Shown: positions 26,248 to 38,009, counted from the stretch's first letter. The stretch: 64,000 nt of DNA from Bacillus sp. IITD106 (GCF_019459225.1 NZ_JAIAZY010000024.1:1-64000); one strand, 5' to 3'. Notes: generated by a model not told the origin, from the sequence alone. Made by a program: numbers and translations.

Positions 26248-27180
26248 ATGAATGCTGGGATAATCGGGATTGGAAAATATGTTCCTGAGAGAGTCTTAAC
26301 GAATACTGACTTGGAAAAGATGGTGGATACTTCAGACGAATGGATCAGGACAAGAACAGGCATCGAAGAAAGAAGAATCGCAACCGATGATATAGATACA
26401 TCTGATATGGCGTATGTAGCTGCGCAAGAAGCAATAAAGAATGCGGGATTATCTCCAGAAGATATTGACATGATATTAGTTGCTACAGTGACACCTGATC
26501 GACCATTTCCTACTGTTTCGTGTATGCTGCAAGCGAAATTGGGATGTACGAAAGCATCTGCAATGGACATTAGTGCCGCATGTGCAGGCTTTATGTACGG
26601 TATTGCTACAGCAAAACAGTTTATCGAAAATGGTGCGTTTAAACATATATTAATCGTTGGTGCTGAAAAACTTTCAAAAATAACAGATTGGAATGATCGC
26701 AATACGGCTGTATTATTTGGAGATGGTGCCGGTGCCATCGTAATGGGGGCAGTCACAGATGGTAGAGGAGTTCTTTCATTTGAATTGGGAGCAGATGGCA
26801 CAGGTGGAAATTACCTATATCAAGAAGAATTCATTATGATGAATGGTAGAGAAGTTTTTAAGTTTGCGGTAAGGCAAATGGGAGAATCATCTGTAAATGT
26901 TATTGAGAAAGCTGGTCTATCAAAAGATGATGTGGACTTTTTAATTCCGCATCAAGCTAATATTAGAATTATGGAAGCTGCAAGACAGCGGTTAGATCTT
27001 CCAGAAGAAAAAATGTCCAAAACAATTCATAAATATGGCAACACTTCGTCTGCATCCATTCCGATGGCGCTTGCCGATGAGTTAGAAGCAGGAAAAATTA
27101 AAGATGATGATATAATTGTGATGGTCGGTTTTGGCGGCGGTCTAACATGGGGCGCAGTTGCCATAAAATGGGGACGTTAA
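26248..27180 (+). CDS. fabH: 3-oxoacyl-[acyl-carrier-protein] synthase III (FabH)
   Basis: FabH condenses acetyl- or branched-chain acyl-CoA with malonyl-ACP to start fatty acid synthesis. The 310-residue product begins [24 protein letters not shown]. It holds the catalytic Cys ([13 protein letters not shown]), His ([12 protein letters not shown]) and Asn ([15 protein letters not shown]). The ATG at 26248 follows AGGTAGGGA and matches the family start. Operon with fabF after a 50-nt gap. Confidence 0.97.
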   Translation: MNAGIIGIGKYVPERVLTNTDLEKMVDTSDEWIRTRTGIEERRIATDDIDTSDMAYVAAQEAIKNAGLSPEDIDMILVATVTPDRPFPTVSCMLQAKLGCTKASAMDISAACAGFMYGIATAKQFIENGAFKHILIVGAEKLSKITDWNDRNTAVLFGDGAGAIVMGAVTDGRGVLSFELGADGTGGNYLYQEEFIMMNGREVFKFAVRQMGESSVNVIEKAGLSKDDVDFLIPHQANIRIMEAARQRLDLPEEKMSKTIHKYGNTSSASIPMALADELEAGKIKDDDIIVMVGFGGGLTWGAVAIKWGR

Positions 27181-27230
27181 AAAATATTTTGTTAAAATCT
27201 TCTTTGTTTATTTATAGGAGCTGATAAAGG

Positions 27231-28466
27231 ATGAAGAAAAGAGTTGTCGTAACAGGAATAGGGGCCGTTTCACCTGTAGGAAATGATGCTTTTGAATCAT
27301 GGCATAATGTGATTGCAGGAAAATCTGGAATTGGTCCATTAACAAGATTAGACCCTGATCAATATTCAGCAAAAGTTGCCGCAGAGGTAAAAGATTTTGA
27401 TATTGAAAAGTATATTGAAAGAAAAGAAGCCCGCAAAATGGATCGCTTTACCCATTATGCATTAGCGGCTGCGCTTATGGCCGTTGAGGATGCGAAATTA
27501 ATAATTGACGAGAGTAATGCCAATCGCATTGGAGTTTGGATTGGATCTGGAATTGGTGGGATGGAAACATTTGAACAGCAGTTTGAAACATTCCAGGAAA
27601 GAGGATATCGACGTGTAAGTCCATTCTTTGTTCCAATGATGATTCCAGATATGGCTACAGGGCAAGTTTCCATTTATCTTGGCGCAAAAGGAGTCAACTC
27701 TTGTACAGTTACAGCTTGTGCGACGGGAACAAATTCAATTGGTGATGCTTTTAAAGTTATTCAACGCGGGGATGCAGTTGCCATGATTGCTGGAGGATCT
27801 GAAGCGCCAATTACGCAAATGTCTGTAGCTGGATTTTGTGCAAATACAGCATTATCTACAAATCCTGATCCTCAAACAGCAAGTAGGCCATTCGATTTGA
27901 ATCGCGACGGTTTTGTCATTGGTGAAGGAGCTGGAATTGTTGTTCTAGAAGAATTGGAGCACGCGTTAAGTCGCGGTGCCCAAATTTATGCTGAAATCGT
28001 AGGGTATGGTTCAACAGGGGATGCTCATCATATTACGGCGCCTGCTCCAGGTGGAGAGGGTGGTGTGCGAGCGATGAGAATGGCTCTTGAAGACGGAGGT
28101 CTTCTTCCTGAAGATATCGATTACATTAATGCTCACGGTACTAGTACTGAATATAACGATAAATATGAAACAATGGCTGTGAAAGAAGTGTTTGGAGATC
28201 ATGCATATAAATTGGCAATGAGCTCCACTAAATCGATGACAGGACACCTTTTAGGAGCTGCTGGTGGAGTTGAGGCCATTTTCTCTATATTGGCAATTAA
28301 AGAAGGAATCCTTCCGCCAACAATGAATTACGAAACACCTGATCCGGAATGTGATCTTGATTATGTTGCAAATGAAGCGAGAAAAGCTGATGTTAAAGCA
28401 GTCATAAGCAACTCATTAGGATTTGGCGGACATAACGCAACGATAGCCTTTAAAAAATATGAATAA
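27231..28466 (+). CDS. fabF: 3-oxoacyl-[acyl-carrier-protein] synthase II (FabF)
   Basis: The 411-residue elongation condensing enzyme has the Cys-His-His triad: Cys in [15 protein letters not shown], His in [11 protein letters not shown] and His in [15 protein letters not shown]. It starts [18 protein letters not shown] and ends [33 protein letters not shown] precedes the ATG. Co-transcribed with fabH under FapR control; a terminator follows. Confidence 0.97.
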   Translation: MKKRVVVTGIGAVSPVGNDAFESWHNVIAGKSGIGPLTRLDPDQYSAKVAAEVKDFDIEKYIERKEARKMDRFTHYALAAALMAVEDAKLIIDESNANRIGVWIGSGIGGMETFEQQFETFQERGYRRVSPFFVPMMIPDMATGQVSIYLGAKGVNSCTVTACATGTNSIGDAFKVIQRGDAVAMIAGGSEAPITQMSVAGFCANTALSTNPDPQTASRPFDLNRDGFVIGEGAGIVVLEELEHALSRGAQIYAEIVGYGSTGDAHHITAPAPGGEGGVRAMRMALEDGGLLPEDIDYINAHGTSTEYNDKYETMAVKEVFGDHAYKLAMSSTKSMTGHLLGAAGGVEAIFSILAIKEGILPPTMNYETPDPECDLDYVANEARKADVKAVISNSLGFGGHNATIAFKKYE

Positions 28467-28473
28467 TGTAAAG

Positions 28474-28506
28474 AACACGATCATCATAATGGTCGTGTTT
28501 TCTTTT
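28474..28506 (+). terminator. Terminator of fabHF
   Basis: An 11-bp stem with one wobble, AACACGATCAT (28474-28484) with ATGGTCGTGTT (28489-28499), is followed by a T-rich run. Confidence 0.85.
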
Positions 28507-28562
28507 TGGCTGTAACCACCTCACAATTGTTTAATAACATAACAAAAGGAGGTGGTGGTATC

Positions 28563-29348
28563 ATGGGAGTAATTGAAACGGATAAGTGGCTTGAGAATTA
28601 TTTTAACCAACCTTGGGAAATGGGAATGATGGCTAAACCAGAAGTGGACGATGCAGAGGATTTTTATGAGTACTTGACTAAGTTTGGTATGTATAGGCCT
28701 TCACGTAATGCATTTTATATTTTAAATCAATTAAAAGAAGAGAACGTTTGGGAGAAAATTAACAAAATATACTTGAAATATCGTAAAAAGTGGAAGGGTC
28801 CTGCAGTAGATATATATATATTTCCTATTAATCAGCAAGTTTCGTTATTTAGGCGGCGGAATAATGGTCGTTCCGGACTTGCATTTCATAATAAATTATT
28901 TTTATTTATTTCTGAAGGGCTTAGCGAAAAGGAACTAGAAGCACTCTTCGTTCATGAGTATCATCATTGTGCAAGGCTAAGTAAGATAAGAAAAAAGGAA
29001 AGTGAATATACATTACTTGATTCTATTCTATTTGAAGGATTTGCAGAATTGGCGGTTCTTAACTGTTGCGGAACTGAATACTTAGCCCCATGGACGAAGC
29101 TATACTCAAAGGAAAGATTGAAAAATGATTTAAAGCGCATGTATGAACCTAACTTTAATCTAAAAAGAAGCAATCGCGAGCATGAAGATCTTCTATTTGG
29201 AAGGAGAGGAGTCCCATCATTGTTGGGGTATGCTGTTGGATATGAACTTGCGAAGGGCTATGTTAAACGAAACAAAATCACGATACATGATACATTTACA
29301 ACTCCATCCGAAAAAGTCCTCTCCAATAACGAATTTTTAGAATCGTAA
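28563..29348 (+). CDS. yjaZ: DUF2268 putative zinc protease YjaZ
   Basis: The 261-residue protein contains the gluzincin-type motif HEYHH (in ALFVHEYHHCARLSK) and a downstream conserved GFAELAV segment that likely gives the third zinc ligand Glu. Length and position after fabF match B. subtilis YjaZ. The ATG at 28563 has a strong AAAGGAGG; frames further upstream run through the fabF terminator. Activity has not been shown. Confidence 0.88.
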   Translation: MGVIETDKWLENYFNQPWEMGMMAKPEVDDAEDFYEYLTKFGMYRPSRNAFYILNQLKEENVWEKINKIYLKYRKKWKGPAVDIYIFPINQQVSLFRRRNNGRSGLAFHNKLFLFISEGLSEKELEALFVHEYHHCARLSKIRKKESEYTLLDSILFEGFAELAVLNCCGTEYLAPWTKLYSKERLKNDLKRMYEPNFNLKRSNREHEDLLFGRRGVPSLLGYAVGYELAKGYVKRNKITIHDTFTTPSEKVLSNNEFLES

Positions 29349-29352
29349 CGCT

Positions 29353-29388
29353 AATAGCCTTCCTATTTAGGGGGGCTTTTCTTTTTCT
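29353..29388 (+). terminator. Terminator after yjaZ
   Basis: AGCCTTCC pairs with GGGGGGCT, with two G-T wobbles and an 8-nt loop, followed by TTTCTTTTTC. Confidence 0.6.
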
Positions 29389-29455
29389 TGCATGTCCAAT
29401 CAGGGTTGTACATATATTCAAAATAAAGATGAGCCATGTAAGGATGTGCAAAGCT

Positions 29456-29680
29456 ATGTTGTTTAGAGGAATAATGTTGTTACTAGGTTTTGGCTTTGCC
29501 GTATCAGGTGGTGTCAGCCTAATCGGCTATTTAAATTTAATTACAATGGGCAATACTATTATTGACTATCTTGTTTTTATTGCTAGAAGGCCAGAATGTT
29601 ATTTATTGCCTATTGGGATCATCATGATTACCGGTTCCATATTTTATAGCGATGAGAAAAAAAGCAATGACCAGATTTAA
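29456..29680 (+). CDS. Small two-helix membrane protein, 74 aa
   Basis: ATG 29456 follows TAAGGATG. The product has two hydrophobic segments, LFRGIMLLLGFGFAVSGGVSLIGYL and YLLPIGIIMITGSIFY, and a short charged tail. It sits between yjaZ and yjbA. I do not know the family or function. Confidence 0.7.
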   Translation: MLFRGIMLLLGFGFAVSGGVSLIGYLNLITMGNTIIDYLVFIARRPECYLLPIGIIMITGSIFYSDEKKSNDQI

Positions 29681-29745
29681 TAGGAATAAATTAACTTCAC
29701 CCTGCCTATACTGATTGACAAAAGGTTATGAAGTGAGGGATAAGA

Positions 29746-30495
29746 ATGCTATATCTTCATGATGTTTGGGTTAATTGGTTTGAAGGGGAGGAAAACGGCT
29801 ATAATGTTTGCCATTTTCACGAGTGGCGTAGGGGAGAAGATGTAATTGAACTCCTTGATCAAGTGCCGTTATTGTTGATCGAGCCAGTCCTCTTCCACTA
29901 CATAGAAAACAATATGGCTGAGTTGCCACAATCATTATTAAATGACGTTTACAAAAAAGCATACTTAAGAAAAAATCATGAACGGATACAATTAGAGTAT
30001 TGTTTTGTTGTGACAGATGGGCAAGGGATCTTAGCAGTTGATACAATAGGCTATTCGATTCCACTACGCAAAAGTAGATTAATACCTCGCCAAGAGCAGC
30101 TAGTATATGAAATGACGATGAAGAATGACCCGTTTCCATATAAATTTAATAAAGAGATAGGCAATAAGGAACACCATATTTTGTCGCCTGAGCCGGAATT
30201 GATGTATGGTCTAACACGGAAGGAACGGCAATTGAAACACTTAATGTTTATGGCGTTAGATCAACTCTATACTTCTAAAAACACTCCAGAAATTCGTTAT
30301 TGGTATACTGAATGGGCTCCTAAAAAATACAATGAAATCCAAGTGATGGATTTTGATGAGGTTTGGAATTGTCTTTATGAGGAAATGAAAGTTGGTTGGT
30401 CGGAAAAACACTTAATGCTATGTGAAAACCTTATAAAAGGTCAACCATTTTTTGAAAAGCTATGGGATATGGAATGCGATTCAAAAGTGAATTAG
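29746..30495 (+). CDS. yjbA: YjbA family (DUF3603) protein
   Basis: A 249-residue soluble protein beginning [43 protein letters not shown]. The length and the position upstream of trpS match B. subtilis YjbA (DUF3603). The conserved middle segment is [56 protein letters not shown] precedes the ATG. No function is known. Confidence 0.85.
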   Translation: MLYLHDVWVNWFEGEENGYNVCHFHEWRRGEDVIELLDQVPLLLIEPVLFHYIENNMAELPQSLLNDVYKKAYLRKNHERIQLEYCFVVTDGQGILAVDTIGYSIPLRKSRLIPRQEQLVYEMTMKNDPFPYKFNKEIGNKEHHILSPEPELMYGLTRKERQLKHLMFMALDQLYTSKNTPEIRYWYTEWAPKKYNEIQVMDFDEVWNCLYEEMKVGWSEKHLMLCENLIKGQPFFEKLWDMECDSKVN

Positions 30496-30502
30496 TTTTG
30501 GA

Positions 30503-30545
30503 AAAAGGAATGAGCCCATCTCTTAGAGATAAGGCTCTTTTACTT
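30503..30545. terminator. Bidirectional terminator between yjbA and trpS
   Basis: GAGCC (30512-30516) pairs with GGCTC (30533-30537), and the inner ATCTC-TTA-GAGAT extends the stem. A- and T-runs lie on both flanks, between convergent genes. Confidence 0.8.
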
Positions 30546-31654
<1,109 letters not shown>

Positions 31655-31794
31655 GCCAGGCCAAAAGAATCAACTTCATATTTTATGTAAAATCAGCCAT
31701 TAAAACAATATCATTTCATTTTAATCCTTGTTAAAATAGAATAGGACAAAAAATCTTATATGATGACAAGAACCGCAAAAGGGAGAGAGATTCG

Positions 31795-33006
31795 TTGAAA
31801 TACTTAAAAATAATAACAGTTGCGGGACTTGCAGCTTCATTATTATGGCAAATTCCAAATATAACTACAAAAGCCGAGGAAATTGGGAAGGTAAAAACTC
31901 ATGAAAATAGGCAGTTATCTGTACAGAAGAAGATTTTAAACGACAATCTTCCTCGGTTTGTATTTAATTCGGGACGCCACTTCGAATATCCTGATGCCGT
32001 TAGAGGGATATATGTAACAGGCCATTCCGCTGGCGGAAGCAAATTTAATGATTTAGTCAAATTAGTTGATAGTACAGAACTAAATGCTATGGTCATTGAT
32101 GTGAAGGATGATTGGGGCAAAATTACATATAAACTTCCAAAGGATTCACCATTTGCCCATCTTGGACAAAACTATATTAACGATCCTAAAAAAATGCTGG
32201 ATGTATTGGAAGAAAAACAAATTTATCCAATCGCTAGAATTGTAGTTTTTAAAGATTCAACTTTACCTAAAACAAGACCTGACCTTTCATTTATGGATGG
32301 GAAAAAAATATGGGAAAATGGTAGAGGAGAATCGTTTGTTAACCCATTTTTAAAAGAAGTATGGGATTATAATGTCGACATCGCTATTGAAGCTGCAAAG
32401 CTAGGATTCCAAGAAATACAATTCGATTACGTCCGTTTTCCAGAAGGGTTTGAAAATCGGGATACTCAGTTGAAATATGGACTCGGAGACTATAAAGATT
32501 CAAAGGAAGACAATGTTCAAAAAAGGGTTCATGCCGTTACAGATTTTGTGGCTTATGCAAAAGAAAGATTGGAACAGTATGGAGTAAAAGTATCTGTAGA
32601 TATTTTTGGGTACACCGCCACTTTACCAGAGGCTCCAGGAATTGGACAGAATTTTTCCAAGATCTCAGAACATGTTGATGTCATTTCATCTATGATTTAT
32701 CCAAGTCATTGGACATCCTATTTTGGCATTGTCAAACCAGATTTAGAACCTTATAACTTAGTAAGGGAATATGCAAAATTGGAGAAGTCTAAGCTTAAAG
32801 AATTGAAAAACCCTCCAATTTCTCGTCCTTGGTTACAAGATTTTACAGCATCGTATTTAGGTGCAGGCAATTATCAAGTATATGGAAAAGAGCAGGTAGA
32901 GGCTCAAATAAAAGCTCTTCATGACGAAGGTATTTACGAATATTTACTATGGAATGCAGGAAATAAATACTCGCCGAACGTTGATTATACATTTAAGAAA
33001 GAATAG
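31795..33006 (+). CDS. Secreted putative glycoside hydrolase (DUF4015)
   Basis: TTG start at 31795, 8 nt after GGGAGAG. The 403-residue protein has an N-terminal signal peptide (YLKIITVAGLAASLLWQI, then polar). It carries a DUF4015 glycosyl-hydrolase-like barrel: VRGIYVTGHSAGG, MVIDVKDDWGKITY, YPIARIVVFKD, FQEIQFDYVRFPEGF, VSVDIFGYTAT, DVISSMIYPSHW and YLLWNAGNKYS. The Asp residues in QFDYVRFP and VDIFGY are candidate catalytic positions. It is predicted to act outside the cell or in the wall. Substrate unknown. Confidence 0.85.
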   Translation: MKYLKIITVAGLAASLLWQIPNITTKAEEIGKVKTHENRQLSVQKKILNDNLPRFVFNSGRHFEYPDAVRGIYVTGHSAGGSKFNDLVKLVDSTELNAMVIDVKDDWGKITYKLPKDSPFAHLGQNYINDPKKMLDVLEEKQIYPIARIVVFKDSTLPKTRPDLSFMDGKKIWENGRGESFVNPFLKEVWDYNVDIAIEAAKLGFQEIQFDYVRFPEGFENRDTQLKYGLGDYKDSKEDNVQKRVHAVTDFVAYAKERLEQYGVKVSVDIFGYTATLPEAPGIGQNFSKISEHVDVISSMIYPSHWTSYFGIVKPDLEPYNLVREYAKLEKSKLKELKNPPISRPWLQDFTASYLGAGNYQVYGKEQVEAQIKALHDEGIYEYLLWNAGNKYSPNVDYTFKKE

Positions 33007-33036
33007 GGCCGAATTGATTTTCGGTTTTTTTTTCTT
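33004..33036 (+). terminator. Terminator after the DUF4015 gene
   Basis: GCCGAA and TTCGGT are separated by about 6 nt and followed by nine or more T. Confidence 0.8.
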
Positions 33037-33368
33037 TAATTGGAAATCATAATTTAAAGAAATCGTAATAAAAATTTCATATTATTTGTTTAAAATAAGT
33101 ACGGTGGTGGTAAACAGAAATAAAAAGTGATAGGACTATAACAGCATTACATATTTCATAGTAACAGATTATTAAAATCCATAAAAAACCTATTCATTCA
33201 GCTTGGAATAGTGTATAATACATTAAGAGGGGTGTTTCTATATTAAGCATTTTTATTGAAAAACAACCAACAAAAATCGTTGAATATTGAAACATTAATT
33301 CTAAATTCTGAAATATAAAGGCACTTTATAAAGAATTTAATTCTTAAAAAAGGAGTGTGATTTGTATT
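33037..33368. other. AT-rich intergenic region upstream of spx
   Basis: No gene is seen. A TATAAT at 33214-33219 with a poor -35 (TTCATT region) may be an spx promoter. AAAAAAGGAGTGTGATTTG (from about 33347) provides the spx ribosome site. B. subtilis spx has several promoters and repressor sites; I could not identify equivalents here. Confidence 0.4.
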
Positions 33369-33764
33369 ATGGTAACATTGTACACATCACCAAGTTGCAC
33401 ATCATGTAGAAAAGCAAGACTTTGGCTTGAGGAACAAAGCATCCCATATAAAGAGAGAAATATTTTCTCTGAACCACTTAGCTTGGAAGAAATAAAGGAA
33501 ATCTTAAGGATGACTGAAGATGGAACAGACGAAATCATCTCAACACGTTCAAAGATTTTTCAGAAGCTTAACATAGATTTAGATTCGCTTCCTCTTCAAC
33601 AATTGTATGAACTAATCCAAAAAAATCCTGGATTATTGAGAAGGCCTATCATTTTGGATGAAAAACGTCTTCAAGTCGGATATAACGAGGATGAGATTAG
33701 ACGTTTCCTACCTAGGAAAGTAAGAACATATCAGTTGCGTGAAGCACAGAAAATGGTAAATTAG
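33369..33764 (+). CDS. spx: Redox-sensing transcription regulator Spx
   Basis: The 131-residue ArsC-fold protein binds the RNA polymerase alpha C-terminal domain and controls the thiol-stress regulon. The redox switch CxxC is CTSC ([14 protein letters not shown]). The conserved RPI region ([31 protein letters not shown]) is present. Length equals B. subtilis Spx. The ATG at 33369 is chosen by family start. The degradation adaptor SpxH is encoded 5 kb downstream. Confidence 0.97.
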   Translation: MVTLYTSPSCTSCRKARLWLEEQSIPYKERNIFSEPLSLEEIKEILRMTEDGTDEIISTRSKIFQKLNIDLDSLPLQQLYELIQKNPGLLRRPIILDEKRLQVGYNEDEIRRFLPRKVRTYQLREAQKMVN

Positions 33765-33785
33765 TCTTTTATCACATATATTTAA

Positions 33786-33840
33786 TAAATGGCTGTTCCA
33801 AAAGTCGGGTAAGGCAGAGGGACAGCTATTTATTTTTCTT
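33786..33840 (+). terminator. Terminator after spx
   Basis: ATGGCTGTTCC (33789-33799) pairs with GGGACAGCTAT (33819-33829), with wobbles and a 19-nt loop, followed by a T-rich tail. Confidence 0.65.
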
Positions 33841-34080
33841 TAAAAATCATCACTGAATTTAGAAAATTGGCTTGATTTTAATGTGTTTGTTAGATAAAAT
33901 AATCGAAACATAAGTAAAAAGCGAATTGGGCTTTTAACCATTTTATAAATGGGAATATCTTTTGTTTCCAATTTTGCGGCACTTATCATAAAATATAAGT
34001 ACAAGGAGAAAAGCACTAAGTACTTTGAGTACGGGATGATGATCCCTTCACCACCCAATTATAGAAGGGAGAGTTAATGC
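33841..34080. other. Intergenic region between spx and mecA
   Basis: No gene is supported. A 72-codon open frame on the minus strand lacks a ribosome site. The last bases (GAAGGGAGAG) are the mecA ribosome site. No clear promoter was identified. Confidence 0.4.
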
Positions 34081-34743
34081 ATGGAAATCGAACGTATAAA
34101 CGAACACACAGTAAAGTTTTACATTTCATATGTTGATATAGAAGAGCGAGGCTTCGATCGAGAAGAAATATGGTACAATCGCGAAAGAGGCGAAGAGTTA
34201 TTTTGGGAAATGATGGATGAAATTCATCAAGAAGATGATTTTGTTCCTGATGGTCCTCTTTGGATTCAAATTCAGGCGTTGGACAAAGGGCTAGAGGTCA
34301 TCGTAACAAAAGCCCAATTATCAAAGGATGGACAGAAATTAGAACTTCCCATTCCGACTGATAAAGGCAACATGCATGTAGACGAGAAAATAGAAGAATT
34401 TTTAGATCAGCATTTCCAAATAAAGCAATATGACGAAAAAGCAGAAGACGATTCTGAGCCAGAATTTGTTCTATTGTTTAAAGATTTTGAGGATTTATTG
34501 GCGCTTACCAAAGTGCAGGATATATCCAACATAGAAACAAAACTATTTTCTTATGAAAACAAATATTATTTATATGTTAAGTTCCATGAAGAGCTAGTTG
34601 ATGAAGATCAGATTGAAGATGCACTGAGTGTTCTCCTTGAATACAGTACTGAAAGTAATTACACCATTTATCGTATTGCCGAATATGGCAAAAACATTAT
34701 TGACCATGATGTTTTTAATACGCTTCGACAATATTTTCTATAA
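34081..34743 (+). CDS. mecA: ClpC adaptor protein MecA
   Basis: MecA targets ComK and other proteins to ClpCP and assembles the ClpC hexamer. The 220-residue product starts MEIERINEHTVKFYISYVDIEERGFDREEIWYNRERGEELFWEMMDE, the N-terminal target-binding domain. A linker rich in Asp and Glu follows, then the C-terminal ClpC-binding domain (FEDLLALTKV...LFSYENKYYLYV). GAAGGGAGAGTTAATGC precedes the ATG. Confidence 0.97.
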   Translation: MEIERINEHTVKFYISYVDIEERGFDREEIWYNRERGEELFWEMMDEIHQEDDFVPDGPLWIQIQALDKGLEVIVTKAQLSKDGQKLELPIPTDKGNMHVDEKIEEFLDQHFQIKQYDEKAEDDSEPEFVLLFKDFEDLLALTKVQDISNIETKLFSYENKYYLYVKFHEELVDEDQIEDALSVLLEYSTESNYTIYRIAEYGKNIIDHDVFNTLRQYFL

Positions 34744-34782
34744 ATGACCGATTTCATATAATTGAGATCGGTCTTTTTTTAG
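34744..34782 (+). terminator. Terminator after mecA
   Basis: GACCGAT (34746-34752) pairs with ATCGGTC (34767-34773), with an inner TCA/TGA extension, followed by seven T. Confidence 0.85.
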
Positions 34783-34848
34783 TTTTTCATAATTAAAGGG
34801 ATTTTAGCAGGAGATGGAGAAATATAATTGTTGAAAGGAAGTGGTGTA

Positions 34849-36108
34849 TTGTTAACGGCATTAAATCAAGATGGGAAACTAATTACGCTTGTTCAATCCT
34901 TTAAGAGAAAAGAATTAATAGAAAGATTGCGCAGCGATGTTTATTTTTGTCCAGTATGCCAAGAGCCTCTTATTCTTAAAGCGGGAAATATCCGCGTTCC
35001 CCATTTTTCACATAAGCGAAATGCTGCTTGCACCATATTAGAAACGGAGCCCGAAAGTCCTCAACATCTTAAAGGGAAAAAATATTTGTTTGATTTTTTC
35101 TTTAAGCAAGGATTAAATGTTTCTTTAGAGCATTATTTGCCAGATATTAAACAGCGTCCTGATTTGTTCGTTCAAACTCCCTCTCATTCTTTTGCCATCG
35201 AATATCAATGTTCGCCGATAGCGAGAAGTATATTGGAAAAGCGAACGGAAGGGTATAAAAGGAGCGGTATTATCCCAATTTGGATTATTGGCGGAAAGCC
35301 TTACCAAAAATATCAAAAAGGACTCTTTACATTAACTGATTTTCATTGGTCAATGATTAGGTATAAGGAAGAAATTGGACAATATTTATTTAGTTTTGAT
35401 TCGGAAAGTTTAAGGTTTTTTCTTCTTTCAAACATTACTCCGATATCTTTAAGACAAGTATCCTCCAGCTTATTATCTACCTCTTATAGTACAGCAACAC
35501 TCCCATTCCGTTTCCCGCAAGGCGATAATCGTATAAATGTTCCATTATGGCAGCAAAGCAAAAGAAGATGGCTGCAAAATAAAGTCCTATATGGAAATCT
35601 TGTGGATGATTCTTTTCTAAAATCTATCTATTCCTCTGGTCACAATCCATATTTATTACCACCTATTTGTGGACTCCCCGTACCATTTATGGAATGTTTC
35701 TATTCCCATCCAATTGAATGGCAGTTTTTCATTTACCAAGAGTGTTTTAGTAAATTACAAGTTGGTAAGCGGATATCTGTGAAATATATTATTCAAAAAG
35801 TTCAAAGCTTGATTAAATCAGGCTTCATATCCCCTAGATATTTTCCATTAGCACATAAGTTAACTTGGAAAAATGCTGTGGAACATTATTGTAACGTTTT
35901 AACAGAATGGGAATATTTCAAGAAAATAGGCGAAGACTTATTTGAGATGGTAAAAGAAATAAAAATTCCAAGCTCTACAGAGGAAGCAACGAAATGGGAG
36001 GAGGAAATCTTCCGAAAATTAGAGAATGGGAACACTCGGAATGGTTCAAAAATAGATGATTATTGTTTCTTTTTCGGTTCACTGGCAGGATTCAGTAAAA
36101 TTAAGTAG
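34849..36108 (+). CDS. coiA: Competence protein CoiA
   Basis: CoiA is a competence protein with a nuclease-like fold that works after DNA uptake to promote recombination. The 419-residue product has an N-terminal zinc-finger-like CPVCQEPLILK...HFSH region. The restriction-endonuclease-like motif is RPDLFVQTPSHSFAIEYQCSPI (Asp then Glu-x-Gln). TTG 34849 is chosen because AAAGGAAGTGG lies just upstream and the protein then starts LTALNQDGK, as in the family. Longer TTG starts (34828, 34831) also exist. Confidence 0.9.
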   Translation: MLTALNQDGKLITLVQSFKRKELIERLRSDVYFCPVCQEPLILKAGNIRVPHFSHKRNAACTILETEPESPQHLKGKKYLFDFFFKQGLNVSLEHYLPDIKQRPDLFVQTPSHSFAIEYQCSPIARSILEKRTEGYKRSGIIPIWIIGGKPYQKYQKGLFTLTDFHWSMIRYKEEIGQYLFSFDSESLRFFLLSNITPISLRQVSSSLLSTSYSTATLPFRFPQGDNRINVPLWQQSKRRWLQNKVLYGNLVDDSFLKSIYSSGHNPYLLPPICGLPVPFMECFYSHPIEWQFFIYQECFSKLQVGKRISVKYIIQKVQSLIKSGFISPRYFPLAHKLTWKNAVEHYCNVLTEWEYFKKIGEDLFEMVKEIKIPSSTEEATKWEEEIFRKLENGNTRNGSKIDDYCFFFGSLAGFSKIK

Positions 36109-36177
36109 AATATGTAATAGTGTTCATAACTTTCGATTTACGAAAGAAATACAGTTAATCATGAATGGAGGATGGCA

Positions 36178-37998
36178 ATGGCCGACGAAACAGCAGTAAA
36201 AACACTTCCTTCACGCTCCGAAATAGCGGAGGATATGACGTGGAGACTGGAAGATATTTTTTCATCAGATGAAGCTTGGGAAAAAGAATATGATGATATA
36301 AAAGAACTGTTAAAGGATGCAGGACAATTTAAAGGAAAATTAAATGAAAGTGCAGATAAATTATTTGAAGCCCTTGATTTTCAATCAAAAGTATCAGAAC
36401 GAATGGGAAGGCTTTATACATATGCACATATGCGATACGATCAAGATACAGGGAATTCTCATTACCAAGGTTTTAATGCGCGTGCGGAAAGCTTATATTC
36501 TATTTTAGCGAGTGAGTTTTCTTATATTGTACCTGAAATATTGGATATGGAAGAAAGCAGAATTTCTCAGTTTTTAGAGGAAAATAAAGATCTTCAGTTA
36601 TATAAAAAGGCGTTGGAAGAAATAAATTTGCAAAGGGGCCATGTATTATCAGCAGAACAAGAGGCCCTGCTTGCGCAAGCATCCGAGGTTTTAGGGGCAT
36701 CCAGTACGACCTTTGGAATGTTGAACAACGCAGATTTAGAGTTTCCTGTCATAAAAGATGAGGATGGAAATGATGTTCAAATCTCTCACGGTAATTATAT
36801 TCGTTTTTTAGAAAGCTCAGATCGAAGAGTTCGTGAGGATGCTTTTAAGAAAGTGTATGAAACGTATGGCAAGTTCAGCAATACATTTTCAAGTACATTG
36901 AGTGGTGCTGTTAAGAAGGATAATTTTTATGCAAAAGCTAGAAATTATCAGTCCGCAAGACATGCTGCACTTTCGGCAAATAATATTCCTGAAAGTGTAT
37001 ACGACAATTTAGTTGAGACAATTAATAAGAACCTGCATTTATTGCATCGCTATGTAAAGCTTCGTAAAAAAGTACTTGGTGTCGATCAATTGCATATGTA
37101 CGATCTTTATACACCATTAGTAAAAGATGTCAAAATGAATATACCATATGAGGAAGCCAAAAATTTAGTTATTGAAGGCCTTGCTCCACTTGGAGAAGAA
37201 TATATAAATATTCTTAAAGAAGGTTTTGAAAATCGCTGGGTCGATGTATTTGAAAATAAGGGCAAGCGGAGTGGAGCGTATTCGTCGGGGGCATACGGGA
37301 CAAACCCATATATTCTTATGAACTGGCAGGACAATGTAAATAATTTATTTACACTTGCACATGAGTTTGGCCACAGTGTGCATAGCTACTATACAAGAAA
37401 GTCACAGCCTTATCCTTATGGTGATTATTCCATTTTTGTTGCTGAAGTTGCTTCTACATGTAATGAGGCACTGCTCGGTGACTTTATGTTAAAACGTACC
37501 GATGACAAGAAAGAGCAACTTTATTTGCTTAACCATTATTTAGAAGGATTCCGTGGGACTGTTTTCCGTCAAACGATGTTTGCAGAATTCGAACATATTA
37601 TCCACCAAAAAGCTCAAAATGGGGAAGCTTTGACGGCAGATATGTTGACGAAGGAATATTATGAGTTAAATAAGAAATATTTTGGTGAAGAAGATATTCA
37701 TATTGATGAGGAAATTGGGTTGGAATGGTCAAGAATCCCTCATTTCTACTACAATTACTACGTTTATCAATATGCGACAGGCTTCAGTGCTGCTGCAGCA
37801 TTATCAAGCCAAATTCTTGAAGAAGGAGAATCTGCGGTTGCCCGTTATATCGACTTCTTAAAAGCAGGAAGCTCTGATTATCCAATTGAAGTATTGAAAA
37901 AAGCGGGAGTTGATATGACTACTGCTGCACCTATTGAAGCAGCTTGCAAAGTATTTGAAGAAAAGCTTGCTGAAATGGAGCAATTATTAGGAGAATAA
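36178..37998 (+). CDS. pepF: Oligoendopeptidase F
   Basis: An M3-family zinc metallopeptidase of 606 residues that cleaves short peptides in the cytoplasm. The zinc motif is HEFGH (TLAHEFGHSVHSYY), with downstream EVASTCNE supplying the third ligand. The C-terminal YNYYVYQYATGFSAA is typical of the family. The ATG at 36178 is 8 nt after TGGAGG. It lies between coiA and spxH as in B. subtilis (yjbG). Confidence 0.96.
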   Translation: MADETAVKTLPSRSEIAEDMTWRLEDIFSSDEAWEKEYDDIKELLKDAGQFKGKLNESADKLFEALDFQSKVSERMGRLYTYAHMRYDQDTGNSHYQGFNARAESLYSILASEFSYIVPEILDMEESRISQFLEENKDLQLYKKALEEINLQRGHVLSAEQEALLAQASEVLGASSTTFGMLNNADLEFPVIKDEDGNDVQISHGNYIRFLESSDRRVREDAFKKVYETYGKFSNTFSSTLSGAVKKDNFYAKARNYQSARHAALSANNIPESVYDNLVETINKNLHLLHRYVKLRKKVLGVDQLHMYDLYTPLVKDVKMNIPYEEAKNLVIEGLAPLGEEYINILKEGFENRWVDVFENKGKRSGAYSSGAYGTNPYILMNWQDNVNNLFTLAHEFGHSVHSYYTRKSQPYPYGDYSIFVAEVASTCNEALLGDFMLKRTDDKKEQLYLLNHYLEGFRGTVFRQTMFAEFEHIIHQKAQNGEALTADMLTKEYYELNKKYFGEEDIHIDEEIGLEWSRIPHFYYNYYVYQYATGFSAAAALSSQILEEGESAVARYIDFLKAGSSDYPIEVLKKAGVDMTTAAPIEAACKVFEEKLAEMEQLLGE

Positions 37999-38009
37999 GG
38001 AAAAATATC

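Noticed and set aside
33840-34058. 72-codon hydrophobic open frame on the minus strand between spx and mecA
   Set aside because: It starts at a TTG with no ribosome site, overlaps the spx terminator region and matches nothing I know. Hydrophobic frames arise by chance opposite AT-rich DNA.
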